NCBI RefSeq assembly: GCF_002149035.1
Contig: NZ_NGFP01000018.1
Location: 1 to 62,740 of the forward strand
From: Streptosporangium minutum
GTDB taxonomy: Bacteria; Actinomycetota; Actinomycetes; Streptosporangiales; Streptosporangiaceae
DNA length: 62,740 nt
Reading direction: 5' to 3'
Below are positions 1 through 8,854 of this stretch, one piece after another (the stretch's first letter is position 1; every line of letters starts with the position of its first letter). The position numbers and the translations under genes were made by a program. The notes beneath the pieces were generated by a model, which searched no databases, was not told the DNA's origin, and was given only the letters and a program-made list of their open reading frames with translations.

Positions 1-160
1 ATCTCCACCTTCCGTACGGCCTCCCCCCGCCTCCCGGCTGCCTCCCGCGCCTTCCGGACGGTCTCCGCCGGCGTCCAAGCGACCTCCACCGCCTCCCGGG
101 CGGCCTCCCGGCGCGGAAAACCGTTCGCCCGCCCGCCGTGCCGGCGAGCAGACTGGTCGG
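1..160. other. Left-edge segment, no supported gene
   Basis: The first ~115 nt are an imperfect GCCTCCCG-type repeat. On the minus strand this reads as an open Ala/Glu/Arg-rich stretch running off the left edge, but no start codon or ribosome binding site supports a gene. The ~45 nt before the APH gene show no clear Shine-Dalgarno. Confidence 0.4.
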
Positions 161-1402
161 ATGGATCGAGGATCAGGCCGGACGGTCAGCGCGCTGGTGA
201 CCGTCGGCGACCGGCGGCTCGGGGCCGTCGGCCCGTTCCCGGTGGACAGTCCCTGGTGGGCCGATGTCGAGCCGGTCGTCGCGTATCTGGAACCGGTACT
301 CGGCGTGCCCGTGACGGTGCTCCGCCTGCTCGACGTCGACGGCGGCGAGGGCGCCCGGGACGGGCACGTGACCTACCACGTCGAAGCGCTGGGACCTCCC
401 CGCCACGATCTGCCGTCGCCCTGGCCCGACGGTTCCGGCGACCTGACGGCCCCGTCCGCGTGGCGGGCCGGCTGGGCCACGGCTCCGGGCGTGCGTGAGG
501 CGCTGGACTGGGCGGATTCCGCACTCCGCGCCTCGGGCCGGCCGCCGAGCGGACCCGCCGGGCAGGTGAGGACGTGGAACCTGTCCGGGCTGTTCCGGCT
601 GCCGACCTCGCGGGGCCCGGCCTGGCTCAAGATCACCCCTGGGTTCGCGACCTGCGAGGCGCGCGTGATCGAGACGTTCGCCCAGGTGGACTCCGATTCC
701 GTGCCCGCCGTGCTGGCCGCCGACCCGGCCCACCGGCGGGTGCTGCTGGAGCACGTACCCGGAGAGGACTGCTGGGACGCGTCCGAGGACGTCCTCGGCG
801 GCGCGGTCCGCCGTCTGGTCGCGGCGCAGGCGGCGATCGCGGAGCGGGGGGAGGGGATCCCCGACTGGCTGCCCGACCGCAGGCCGCAGGTGCTCGCCGG
901 CATGGTCGACGAGCTGCTCGACGGCGAGGTGGCCGGAGAGCTGAGCGCCGACGAGCTGTCGTCGGCCCGCCGGCTGGCCGGACGGCTGCCGGCGCTCGTC
1001 TCCTCGCTGGAGGCGTGCGGCCTGCCGTACACCGTGGTGCACGGCGACTTCCATCCCGGCAACGTGAGGTCGGACGGGCGGCGCACGGTCATGGTGGACT
1101 TCGCCGACAGCCATTTCGGGCACCCCGTGCTGGACGGGCTGCGGATGCGCGACTTCGTACACGACGGCGAGCGGTCGGCGCGGGTGGCGCGCGTCTGGGC
1201 CGAGACATGGTCGGCCCGCGTTCCCGGCTCGGATCCGGCCCGCGCGCTGGCCCTCGCGGAACCGCTCGCCCACCTGGCGTACGCCGTGAGATACCAGGAG
1301 TTCCTGGACAACATCGAGCCGAGCGAGCGGCGCTACCACGCGGGCGACCCCGCCTCGGAGGTCCGCGCCGCCCTGGAGTGCGTCCGGCCGTCCGCCCCCT
1401 GA
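161..1402 (+). CDS. Aminoglycoside phosphotransferase (APH)-fold kinase family protein
   Basis: A 413-residue soluble protein of the APH/choline-kinase fold. The Brenner-type catalytic loop HGDFHPGN lies at about residues 294-301, and the metal-binding MVDFADSHFGHP follows about 12 residues later, where these kinases carry their DFG-like aspartate. The N-terminal ~130 residues are poorly conserved and may be a separate lobe extension. The substrate cannot be inferred, because this fold phosphorylates aminoglycosides, macrolides, choline, homoserine and other metabolites. No resistance context is visible. It is convergent with the gamma-glutamyltransferase gene, and the start lacks an obvious Shine-Dalgarno, so the start codon is uncertain. 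Confidence 0.8.
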   Translation: MDRGSGRTVSALVTVGDRRLGAVGPFPVDSPWWADVEPVVAYLEPVLGVPVTVLRLLDVDGGEGARDGHVTYHVEALGPPRHDLPSPWPDGSGDLTAPSAWRAGWATAPGVREALDWADSALRASGRPPSGPAGQVRTWNLSGLFRLPTSRGPAWLKITPGFATCEARVIETFAQVDSDSVPAVLAADPAHRRVLLEHVPGEDCWDASEDVLGGAVRRLVAAQAAIAERGEGIPDWLPDRRPQVLAGMVDELLDGEVAGELSADELSSARRLAGRLPALVSSLEACGLPYTVVHGDFHPGNVRSDGRRTVMVDFADSHFGHPVLDGLRMRDFVHDGERSARVARVWAETWSARVPGSDPARALALAEPLAHLAYAVRYQEFLDNIEPSERRYHAGDPASEVRAALECVRPSAP

Positions 1403-1529
1403 CGGAGCGCGCCGGCCGGTCGGCGACGACCGCCGCGCCGCGCCCCTCCCGAGCGGCGATTCCCCGGAGCCACGGGCTCCGGGGACCGCGGTCGCCCGGG
1501 ATGCCCGGGCCGGCCGGGGAACCGTGGCC

Positions 1530-1640
1530 GCTCGGGGGCCGAGGCCCCAGGGGAGCCGGGGCCACCGGGGAGCCAGGGCTACCGGGGCCACCGGGGAGCC
1601 GGGGCCACCGAGGAGCCACGGTCGCTCGGGGGGTGCGGCC
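1530..1640. repeat. GC-rich short-period repeat in the convergent intergenic region
   Basis: GCCACCGGGGAGCC occurs at 1561-1574 and 1587-1600, with a variant at 1604-1617, inside a wider run of GGGGCCACC-like units. Read in one plus frame it gives Gly-X-Y-like triplets, but without a start codon. It sits between the 3' ends of the APH and GGT genes. Confidence 0.6.
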
Positions 1641-1654
1641 GGGCGGGAAGGGTC

Positions 1655-3445
1655 CTACCGGCGCCCGCTCACCACCAGGGCGCTGCCGCCGCCCCTCCGG
1701 GTGGGCTCGGCGACGGCCTGGAGCCTGCCGTGGCGGAGGAACTCGACGGCGGTGGCCGCACCGATCTCCGGATTCAGCACCAGGCTGTGCCCCTTGGTCG
1801 TGAGCCCGGCACCGTAGCGGTCGATGAAGCCCTGCTCGGCCTGGGTCTGGGCGGTGTTGCGCTGGGTGGCGCGGGGGGCGGCCAGCGCGTCCGGCAGCGA
1901 CATGCCGAGGTCCCAGCGGTTGACCAGGATCTGCAGGACCGTGGTGATGATCGTGGAGCCGCCCGGCGAGCCGAGCGCGAGCAGCGGCCTGCCGTCGGCC
2001 AGGACGATCGTCGGAGCCATCGAGGAGCGGGGTCGCTTGCCGGGCGCGGGCAGGTTGGGGTCACCCGGGGCGGGCCCGAAGGTGAAGTCGGTCAGCTCGT
2101 TGTTGAGCAGGAAGCCCCGGCCGGGGACGACGATGCCGTTGCCGCCGGTGGACTCGATGGTGATGTTGTAGGCGACCACGTTGCCCCAGCGGTCCGCCAC
2201 GACCAGGTGGGTGGTCTCCGGCCCTTCGGCGGGCGTCGGGGTGGCCTGCGCCGGGGACGCGGCCTGGCACGGCCCGTAGGCGCCGTCGGGGTCTCCCGCC
2301 GGGGCCGGGTGGGGCAGCGCCCGGTCGCCGACCAGGCAGGCGCGCTCCTTGGCGAACCCGTCGGACAGCAGCTCCTTCAGCGGCACGCCCGGGATGTCGC
2401 CGACATACTTGCCCCGGTCGGCGAACGAGAGCCGGGAGGCCTCCAGATACTCGTGCACGCCGACCTCGGGAAGGGCCTCCAGGATGTTGAGCACCTCACC
2501 GACCGTCGAGCCGCCCGAGGACGGGGGCGCCATGCCGTACACGTCCATGCCCTTGTAGGTCATCTTCGTGGGCGGTCGCTCGATCGCCCGGTAGGCCCGC
2601 AGGTCGGACAGTTCCATCAGGCCGGGCCGTACGTTACGGGTGGAGCCGGGTGTGATCGGCGGGCTCTTCACCGTGGCCACGACCTCCGAGCCGAGCCGCC
2701 CCCCGTACAGCCAGCCGCCGCCCTCCCTGCCGAGCCGGCGGTAGGTGTCGGCGAGCTCGGGGTTACGGAAGGTGGAGCCGACCGGGGGCGGGGCGCCACC
2801 GGGGAGGTACAGCTTGGCGGTGGAGGTGAAGTCCTTGAACCGGGCCGCGTTGGCGGCGGTCTGGTCGTAGAAGGTCTGGTCGACGGTGAACCCCTCGGAG
2901 GCCACCTTGATCGCGGGCTTGAGCGCCTGCCCGAGCGGGAGCGTGCCGAACCGGCGCAGGGCCAGCTCCCACTGCGCCACGCTGCCCGGCACCCCCGCCG
3001 ACAACCCGCTGGTGACCGCCTCGTCGAAGGTGATGCCCTCCAGGGACGTCGCGGTCATCGCCCGGGGCGCCGTCTCCCTGCCGTCGATCGTGTGGACCTT
3101 CTTGTGCCGGGCGTCGTAGTAGACGAGGAACCCGCCCCCGGCCAGCCCTGCCGAGTAGGGCTCGGTCACCCCCAGCGTGGCCGCCGCCGCGACGGCCGCG
3201 TCGATCGCGTTGCCGCCCCGGCGCAACACCCCCAGCGCGGCCTCGCTCGCGTCCAGGTCGACGGTCGCGACCGCCCCGCCGTACCCCTCGGCGACAGGTC
3301 TCTTCTCCGCCTGACTCGGCGGCGACGCCTGACCCGGCGGCGACACCTGGCCCGGCGGTGACGCCGCCACGGCGGGCTGCACCAGCAAGACGGAGCCACC
3401 GGCCAGGATCCCGGCGAGCGGCACGGCTAAGCGACGAGCGATCAT
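1655..3445 (-). CDS. ggt: Gamma-glutamyltransferase, secreted
   Basis: A 596-residue Ntn-hydrolase precursor that cleaves the gamma-glutamyl bond of glutathione and related amides outside the membrane. The N-terminus is a signal peptide with a hydrophobic core at about residues 10-28 ending in AVA. Three SPPxQ hexapeptide repeats follow and then the large-subunit domain. Autocleavage should occur before Thr411 in PETTHLVVAD, the usual TTH nucleophile. GNGIVVPGRGFLLNNELTDF and the late SPGGSTI segment are typical of the small subunit. Length fits the family. ATG 3445 has an AGGAGG Shine-Dalgarno just upstream. The gene is divergent from the sensor kinase gene. Export implies a role in scavenging extracellular glutathione, which is family knowledge rather than seen here. 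Confidence 0.95.
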   Translation of the reverse strand: MIARRLAVPLAGILAGGSVLLVQPAVAASPPGQVSPPGQASPPSQAEKRPVAEGYGGAVATVDLDASEAALGVLRRGGNAIDAAVAAAATLGVTEPYSAGLAGGGFLVYYDARHKKVHTIDGRETAPRAMTATSLEGITFDEAVTSGLSAGVPGSVAQWELALRRFGTLPLGQALKPAIKVASEGFTVDQTFYDQTAANAARFKDFTSTAKLYLPGGAPPPVGSTFRNPELADTYRRLGREGGGWLYGGRLGSEVVATVKSPPITPGSTRNVRPGLMELSDLRAYRAIERPPTKMTYKGMDVYGMAPPSSGGSTVGEVLNILEALPEVGVHEYLEASRLSFADRGKYVGDIPGVPLKELLSDGFAKERACLVGDRALPHPAPAGDPDGAYGPCQAASPAQATPTPAEGPETTHLVVADRWGNVVAYNITIESTGGNGIVVPGRGFLLNNELTDFTFGPAPGDPNLPAPGKRPRSSMAPTIVLADGRPLLALGSPGGSTIITTVLQILVNRWDLGMSLPDALAAPRATQRNTAQTQAEQGFIDRYGAGLTTKGHSLVLNPEIGAATAVEFLRHGRLQAVAEPTRRGGGSALVVSGRR

Positions 3446-3458
3446 GATGGCCTCCTGC

Positions 3459-3471
3459 AGACAGCTTGTCT
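3459..3471. promoter_or_regulatory. Inverted repeat AGACA-N3-TGTCT between ggt and the kinase
   Basis: A perfect 5-bp-arm palindrome in the divergent intergenic region, immediately upstream of the ggt Shine-Dalgarno. It may be an operator for ggt; no binder can be named. Confidence 0.35.
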
Positions 3472-3563
3472 CAGCTCGCCTGCCCTGTCAGCCCCTCGGC
3501 TACCACGAGTGTCGTAGTTCCTCCTGCCCCGGAGGGCGGATGCGCTGATCAGCGGGGTGGACA

Positions 3564-3569
3564 TAAGGT
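3564..3569 (+). promoter_or_regulatory. -10 hexamer TAAGGT, leaderless-type, for the kinase gene
   Basis: TAAGGT ends 7 nt before GTG 3577, so transcription would begin at or next to the start codon. This favours GTG 3577 over an upstream ATG. Confidence 0.5.
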
Positions 3570-3576
3570 TCCGGAC

Positions 3577-4689
3577 GTGCGCGCCAAACCCCGATGGATC
3601 GACCCGCTGCTCCCGCTGTTCGTGGCGGTCCTCCAGGTCACGATGACCTGGGGGGCCCAGTGGAACCAGCCCGACCGCGCCGAGGCTGACGCGATCGGCG
3701 TCGCGCTGCTGGTGGCCGGGCCGCTCGCGCTGGCCGCACGGCGCCGCCACCCGGTGTTCACCCTGCTCGCCACCCTGGCCGTGACCTGCCTTTTCATCGC
3801 CCGAGGCCACGCGTACGGCCCGATCTTCTTCAGCCCGGTCATCGCGCTCCACAACGTCGTCGTCCTCGGCCGACGGCGCATCGCCTGGGCGGTCTCGGCC
3901 GTGGCCTACGTGTTCTTCGTCGTCTACACGACCTGGCTGGCTCCGGTCCCCAGCCCCGGGCTGTGGCACATGTTCGCGGTGGCGACGGCCATCGGGGTCG
4001 TCCTGGCGCTGGGCGAGTTCGTCCGGGCCAGGAGAGAACGGCTGGCCGAGCACGAGCTGGTGGTGCAGGAGGAGACCCGGCGGCAGGCCAGCGAGGAACG
4101 GCTGACCATGGCCCAGGAGCTGCACGACGTGCTCGCGCACAACATCTCCCTCATCCACGTCCAGGCCTCCACCGCGCTGCACCTGATCGACGACCAGCCC
4201 GAGCAGGCCCGCACCGCGCTCACCACCATCAAGCAGGCCTCCAAGGACGTGCTGACCGAGATGCGCTCGGTGCTCAGCGTGCTCCGCGACGGTGCGCCCC
4301 GCTCCCCCACGGCCGGGCTGGAGCGGCTGGAGGAGCTCGTCGAGCGCGGCGGGCTGCCTGTCACCAGGAAGGTGACCGGCCAGGTCAGGGCGCTGCCGCC
4401 GGAAGTGGACCGGGCCGGGTACCGCATCGTCCAGGAGGCGCTGACCAACGTCACCCGGCACGCGCCGGGCGCGACGGTCACCGTCCTGCTGGAGTACGGC
4501 CCCCGCGAGCTGCTGATCCGGATCACCGACACCGGCGGCGGAGCGCCGGGGGAGAGCCTGGGCGGCGGGAACGGCGTCCCCGGCATGCGGGAGCGGGCGG
4601 CCGCCCTGGGCGGCGCGCTGACCGCCAGGCACCATGGACAGGGCTTCCGCGTCGAGGCGCGGCTGCCGATCCCGGAGGGACCCGAATGA
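3577..4689 (+). CDS. Sensor histidine kinase, NarL/DesK type (HisKA_3)
   Basis: A 370-residue membrane kinase. Four to five hydrophobic segments occupy about residues 8-140 with little extracellular loop, so it probably senses membrane state or a small intramembrane ligand. A short coiled coil leads to the HisKA_3 dimerisation helix, with phosphoacceptor His183 in AQELHDVLAHNIS. The HATPase_c domain follows, with N-box QEALTNVTRHA and G-box GGGNGVPGMRERA. The start GTG 3577 is preferred because a -10 hexamer lies 7 nt upstream; an in-frame ATG at 3466 would add 37 non-hydrophobic residues. The stop overlaps the response-regulator start (ATGA), so the two form one operon and a cognate pair. 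Confidence 0.92.
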   Translation: MRAKPRWIDPLLPLFVAVLQVTMTWGAQWNQPDRAEADAIGVALLVAGPLALAARRRHPVFTLLATLAVTCLFIARGHAYGPIFFSPVIALHNVVVLGRRRIAWAVSAVAYVFFVVYTTWLAPVPSPGLWHMFAVATAIGVVLALGEFVRARRERLAEHELVVQEETRRQASEERLTMAQELHDVLAHNISLIHVQASTALHLIDDQPEQARTALTTIKQASKDVLTEMRSVLSVLRDGAPRSPTAGLERLEELVERGGLPVTRKVTGQVRALPPEVDRAGYRIVQEALTNVTRHAPGATVTVLLEYGPRELLIRITDTGGGAPGESLGGGNGVPGMRERAAALGGALTARHHGQGFRVEARLPIPEGPE

Positions 4690-5333
4690 TCAAGATTGTC
4701 ATCGCCGACGACCAGGCCCTGGTCAGGGCCGGGTTCCGGGCCCTGCTCGACGCGCAGCCGGGGATGACCGTGGTGGCCGAGGCCTCCGACGGCGCCCAGG
4801 CCGTACGGCTGGCCGCCGAGCACGAGCCCGACGTGGTGCTGATGGACATCCGGATGCCGGGCATGGACGGCCTGACCGCCACCCGGCGGATGCCCCCGGG
4901 ACCGAGGATCATCATCCTGACGACCTTCGAGCTCGACGAATACGTCTTCGAGGCGCTCCGCAACGGCGCCAGCGGGTTCCTGGTCAAGGACACCGAGCCG
5001 GCCGAGCTGATCCAGGCCGTCCGCGTCGTCGCCGGCGGCGACGCCCTGCTCTCCCCCGGCGTCACGCGCCGCCTGATCGCCGAGTACGCCAGCCGCGCCA
5101 AGCCGCCCCACCCCTCCCAGGACCTCGTCCTGCTCACCGACCGCGAACGCGAGGTCCTGTCCCTGGTCGGCACCGGCATGACCAACGACGAGATCGCCGG
5201 CGAGCTCTTCATGAGCCCGGCCACCGCCAAGACCCACGTCAGCCGCGCCATGATGAAGCTGCACGCCCGCGACCGCGCCCAGCTCGTCGTCATCGCCTAC
5301 GAGTCCGGCCTGGTCCGTCCCGGCTGGGTGTAG
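4686..5333 (+). CDS. Response regulator, NarL/LuxR family
   Basis: A 215-residue two-domain regulator. The receiver domain covers residues 1-120, with acidic pocket DD8-9, phosphoacceptor Asp54 in VLMDIRMPG, a switch Thr in ILTTF and Lys in FLVKD. The C-terminal LuxR-type helix-turn-helix begins at about residue 150 with LTDREREVLSLVGTGMTNDE and continues through the recognition helix near SPATAKTHVSRAM. It is translationally coupled to the upstream kinase by a 4-nt overlap. The target genes are unknown; the divergent ggt is the nearest candidate. Confidence 0.95.
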   Translation: MIKIVIADDQALVRAGFRALLDAQPGMTVVAEASDGAQAVRLAAEHEPDVVLMDIRMPGMDGLTATRRMPPGPRIIILTTFELDEYVFEALRNGASGFLVKDTEPAELIQAVRVVAGGDALLSPGVTRRLIAEYASRAKPPHPSQDLVLLTDREREVLSLVGTGMTNDEIAGELFMSPATAKTHVSRAMMKLHARDRAQLVVIAYESGLVRPGWV

Positions 5334-5421
5334 CCCTCCGCGTCTTTGCCGATCCCTCACGCTCCGGCGACACGTTTGGGATACTCACCGTGTTCACGAG
5401 GACACGAAGGGGCACATACTC

Positions 5422-6051
5422 ATGCTCATGACATCACGACGGCGCCCGGCCGACCTGAGGCCCTCCCCCGCAACCGCGTCCCAGCCCCTGCCCGGTACGG
5501 CCCGCGAGCTCTTCGACGCGCTCCCGCAATTGCCCGGGCTCCGCACCGAAGTCATCGACGGGAGACTCATAGTGAGCCCGGTAGGCACCCCCGAGCACGC
5601 CAGGATCGCAATGCGCCTGTACAACGCTCTCCTCCCTCTCATCGAGGAAAGAGGGTGGGACGGGTTCAGCGGCAACGTCGACGTCTGCATCGACGGGCCC
5701 CGCGACCCGGTCGAGCCGGACTTCGTCCTGGCCCCGGCCGACTGCCCCCGCTGGGGCGACCGGGAGCTGCTCTCCTCCGGCCTGATCATGGTCGCCGAGA
5801 TCGTGTCGCCCGGAAGCGTCGTCGACGACCGGGATCGCAAACCGGGCATCTACGCCTCCGGCCAGATCCCCGTCATGATCATTATTGATCCCGTCGCGAC
5901 CCCGGCCACCGTGACCGTTCTCAGCGACCCGAAGGACGGCGTCTACCTGACCTCCGCCCGCGTCGCGGTGGGCAGCCCGGTGAACATCCCCGAGCCGGTC
6001 GGCTTCACGCTGGACACCTCCGTCTTCGAGAAGGCGCTGGGCAGGCCGTAA
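5422..6051 (+). CDS. Uma2 family (DUF820) putative restriction-endonuclease-fold protein
   Basis: A 209-residue protein of the Uma2/DUF820 family, a PD-(D/E)XK nuclease fold that is common in actinobacteria and cyanobacteria and mostly of unknown role. The signature is visible: VEPDFVLAP supplies the acidic residue, VAEIVSPGS the conserved E-x-x-SP segment, and DRKPGIYASGQIPVMIIIDP the Lys/Tyr strand. AAGGGG precedes ATG 5422 by 10 nt; a second ATG at 5428 is an alternative. It follows the two-component pair by 88 nt on the same strand but need not be functionally linked. Confidence 0.85.
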   Translation: MLMTSRRRPADLRPSPATASQPLPGTARELFDALPQLPGLRTEVIDGRLIVSPVGTPEHARIAMRLYNALLPLIEERGWDGFSGNVDVCIDGPRDPVEPDFVLAPADCPRWGDRELLSSGLIMVAEIVSPGSVVDDRDRKPGIYASGQIPVMIIIDPVATPATVTVLSDPKDGVYLTSARVAVGSPVNIPEPVGFTLDTSVFEKALGRP

Positions 6052-6148
6052 CGGGGGCGGGAGCACGGCCGGGGCGGCAAGTCGGCGATTACGCTCCGCC
6101 GCCGCGCGCTCACATGTAACCCTGTGCGTTGTCGGCGAGGAGGGTGAC

Positions 6149-7564
6149 ATGGGGTGGTGGCCAGGTGACGGGGAGACGACCGGCGTCCCGGCACCCACCC
6201 CGCCGGGCGCGGAGCACGGGATCCGCCCGGACGGCGAGGCCGGGCTGCTGCTGGCCGCGCACGGCGGCGACGTCCGGGCCGCGCACCTGCTCGGCCGCCA
6301 CTTCACGCAGCGGGGCGACCGTTCGGCGGCGCGGCACTGGTGGGAGCGGGCGGCGGCCGGGGGAAACATGGACAGCGCCTACAACCTCGGCGTCTGGCAC
6401 GAGAAGCACGGCAGCCTGGAAGAGGCCGTGCGGTGGTACGGCCTGGCGGCGGGCGGCGGCGACGCCGAGGCCGCGGCGAACCTGGCGACGCTCCTGCTGG
6501 AGCAGCGCGGCGACATGGCCGCAGCCCGGCGCTGGTTCGAGACGGCGGCGCGGGCGGGCTCCCGGCCCGCCGCCCGGCGGCTCGCACTGATCTGCGAGGA
6601 CGGCGGCCAGACGGAGGCCGCCGTTGAATGGCACCGGCGGGCGGCGATGGGCGGCGACCTGGCCTCCGCCCATGACCTGGGGTTCCTGGCCTACACCTTC
6701 GGCGAGGAGGAAGGGGCGCTGCGCTGGTGGGAGATGGCCGCCCGGGGCGGCCACGCCGACGCGGCCTACCATCTGGGCCTGTTCCTGCGGGCCGGCCAGG
6801 ATCCGGAGGGCGCCGAGGCGTTCTACCGGCTGGCCGCCGGGCACGAGCACCCCGGGGCGGCGTCCCAGCTCGGCGGGATCGCGCTGTCGCGGGGGGATCT
6901 GCGCACCGCCCGCGCCTGGTTCGAGCGGGCCGCCTGCGCCGGGCGGGTCAACGACCAGCGGACGGCCGGGTTCGTGTGCGTGGAGCTGAGCGACCCCCGG
7001 GCGGCCGGCCACTGGTTCGCCAGGGCCGCGGCCGGCGGCGATCCGGAGGCCGCCTTCAACTACGGCCTGCTCCTCATCGCCGAGCACGACGACCTGGAGG
7101 GCGGACAGCACTGGTTCCGGCAGGCGGCACAGGCGGGGCATCGCCGGGCGGCGGTCGAGCTGGCCTCGCTGCTGCCGGCGACCGGTCTCTCCCGCGAGGC
7201 GGAGCGGTGGCCGGCGGAGCCGCCGTCCCCGATCCGGGACCGGACCGCCGAGCCCGAGCTCGTCGCCCGCGCGGAGCTGGCCTCCGCCGCCGTGGCCCGG
7301 CGGGGCGGGGCCCCGCTGAAGGTCGGCGACCTGACCGAGATCCTCGGGACCTGGGATCTGGTCACCCGCCCGCTGCGCGACCACACCGACGTGACGGCCT
7401 GGCTGATCGGGCGGAGCGGCCTGCAGCCGGGCGCGGTCGAGCGTCTGGCCTCGGTCCGGGCCGCGCTGCTCCGTCCCGGCAGCGCCCCCTGGCCGACCGC
7501 CGCCGAGGTCGAGCACGTCCTGGCCACCGTCCGCGACCTGCGGGCCCGCCTGGCGCCGCGGTGA
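6149..7564 (+). CDS. Sel1-like/TPR repeat protein
   Basis: A 471-residue cytosolic solenoid protein with about ten Sel1-like repeats of roughly 36 residues at 30-340. Characteristic units include AARHWWERAAAGG, EAVRWYGLAAGGGDAEAA and GGQHWFRQAAQAGHRRAA. The last ~110 residues are a separate helical domain beginning near KVGDLTEILGTWDLVTRPLR. Sel1 repeats scaffold protein-protein contacts; no partner is evident. An AGGAGGG Shine-Dalgarno directly precedes ATG 6149. It is convergent with ald, with a strong hairpin between. Confidence 0.88.
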   Translation: MGWWPGDGETTGVPAPTPPGAEHGIRPDGEAGLLLAAHGGDVRAAHLLGRHFTQRGDRSAARHWWERAAAGGNMDSAYNLGVWHEKHGSLEEAVRWYGLAAGGGDAEAAANLATLLLEQRGDMAAARRWFETAARAGSRPAARRLALICEDGGQTEAAVEWHRRAAMGGDLASAHDLGFLAYTFGEEEGALRWWEMAARGGHADAAYHLGLFLRAGQDPEGAEAFYRLAAGHEHPGAASQLGGIALSRGDLRTARAWFERAACAGRVNDQRTAGFVCVELSDPRAAGHWFARAAAGGDPEAAFNYGLLLIAEHDDLEGGQHWFRQAAQAGHRRAAVELASLLPATGLSREAERWPAEPPSPIRDRTAEPELVARAELASAAVARRGGAPLKVGDLTEILGTWDLVTRPLRDHTDVTAWLIGRSGLQPGAVERLASVRAALLRPGSAPWPTAAEVEHVLATVRDLRARLAPR

Positions 7565-7573
7565 GACGGCGGA

Positions 7574-7615
7574 ACGGCCCGCGCCGCACCCGGATGGGCG
7601 CGAGGCGCGGGCCGT
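7574..7615. terminator. Bidirectional hairpin terminator between the Sel1 gene and ald
   Basis: Perfect 12-bp arms, ACGGCCCGCGCC at 7574-7585 and its complement at 7604-7615, around an 18-nt loop. There is no U-tract, as is usual in this GC range. It lies between two convergent genes. Confidence 0.75.
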
Positions 7616-7647
7616 CCCGTCGTGCCAGGGCGGCGATTCCGTCCCGT

Positions 7648-8766
7648 CTAGTCGGCGAGGACCTGCGATACCGGCACGTACGGCAGGTCGAGGGCGAGCG
7701 CGACCTGGTCGTTGGTGAGCCGGCCCGCGTGGGTGTTGAGCCCCGGCGCGAGGCCGGCGTCCTGCTGGAGCGCGGACTTCCAGCCCAGACCGGCGAGCTT
7801 GACCGCGTAGGGCAGCGTCGCGTTGGTCAGCGCGTAGGTGGAGGTGTTGGCCACCGAACCTGGCATGTTGGCCACGCAGTAGAAGATCGAGTTGTGGACC
7901 TGGTAGGTCGGCTCGGCGTGCGTGGTCGGGCGGGAGTCCTCGAAGCAGCCGCCCTGGTCGATGGCGATGTCGACGAGGACGGAGCCCGGCCTCATGCGGG
8001 AGACCAGCTCGTTGGAGACGAGGGTCGGGGCCTTGGCGCCCGGGATCAGCACCGCGCCGATGACCAGGTCGGCCTCCAGGACCTCCTTCTCGATGGCGTA
8101 GGAGGTCGAGACGAGGGTCTTCAGACGGCCCTGGTAGATGGCGTCGATGGAGCGCAGGCGGTCGATGTTGAGGTCGAGGACCGTGACGTCCGCGCCCATG
8201 CCGACCGCGATCTGCGCCGCGTTGAGACCGGAGACGCCGGCGCCGATGACGACGACCTTGGCCGGGGCCACGCCGGGCACGCCGCCGGGCAGCACGCCGC
8301 GGCCGCCGTTGAAGCGCATCAGGTTGTAGGCGCCGACCTGCGGGGCCAGGCGGCCTGCGACCTCGGACATCGGGGCCAGCAGCGGCAGGGTGTTGCCGAC
8401 CTGGACCGTCTCGTACGCGATACCGGTGACCTGCTGCTTGAGCAGGGCGTCGGCGCACTCGCGGCCCGCCGCCAGGTGCAGGTAGGTGAAGAGCACCTGC
8501 CCGGCACGCATGCGGCCGTACTCCTCGGCGATCGGCTCCTTGACCTTGAGGATCATGTCGGCCTCGCCCCACACCTCGTCGGCGGTGTCGAGGATCTTGG
8601 CGCCGGCGTGGAGATAGTCCTCGTCGGGGAGGTGTGAGCCGAGGCCCGCGTCGCGCTGGACGTAGACGTCATGGCCGTGACGGACCAGTTCGTGCACGCC
8701 CGCCGGGGTGGCGGCGACGCGGTACTCATGGTTCTTCACCTCGGCGGGCACGCCGATCTTCATCAT
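7648..8766 (-). CDS. ald: Alanine dehydrogenase
   Basis: A 372-residue cytosolic NAD-dependent enzyme catalysing reversible L-alanine deamination to pyruvate and ammonium. [20 protein letters not shown], catalytic Lys in LKVKEP near residue 75, and His in FTYLHLA near 96 match the family. The Rossmann motif is [15 protein letters not shown], and DIAIDQGG carries the catalytic Asp. Length is standard. GAGAGGAACC precedes ATG 8766 (ATG 8763 is an alternative). It lies downstream of the aminotransferase on the same strand, 88 nt after it. The pairing would let alanine formed by transamination to pyruvate be oxidised back to pyruvate. Confidence 0.97.
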   Translation of the reverse strand: MMKIGVPAEVKNHEYRVAATPAGVHELVRHGHDVYVQRDAGLGSHLPDEDYLHAGAKILDTADEVWGEADMILKVKEPIAEEYGRMRAGQVLFTYLHLAAGRECADALLKQQVTGIAYETVQVGNTLPLLAPMSEVAGRLAPQVGAYNLMRFNGGRGVLPGGVPGVAPAKVVVIGAGVSGLNAAQIAVGMGADVTVLDLNIDRLRSIDAIYQGRLKTLVSTSYAIEKEVLEADLVIGAVLIPGAKAPTLVSNELVSRMRPGSVLVDIAIDQGGCFEDSRPTTHAEPTYQVHNSIFYCVANMPGSVANTSTYALTNATLPYAVKLAGLGWKSALQQDAGLAPGLNTHAGRLTNDQVALALDLPYVPVSQVLAD

Positions 8767-8854
8767 GGTTCCTCTCGGAGTTTCGGCTGGGGGGTCAGAG
8801 CACGGGTCGAACGGGGGGCGGGTGTGTCTGGGCGAGCCGGGTCCGGCGGCTAAC

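Noticed and set aside
1468-1660. Collagen-like Gly-X-Y reading on the plus strand
   Set aside because: It has no start codon of its own, continues from an antisense-type frame of the APH gene, and is explained by the GC-rich 9-nt-step repeat.
1730-3361. Long plus-strand open frame opposite ggt (and similar long frames opposite most genes)
   Set aside because: These are high-GC antisense shadows: composition is Arg/Gly/Pro-rich, with no domain and no ribosome binding site, while the opposite strand encodes clear families.
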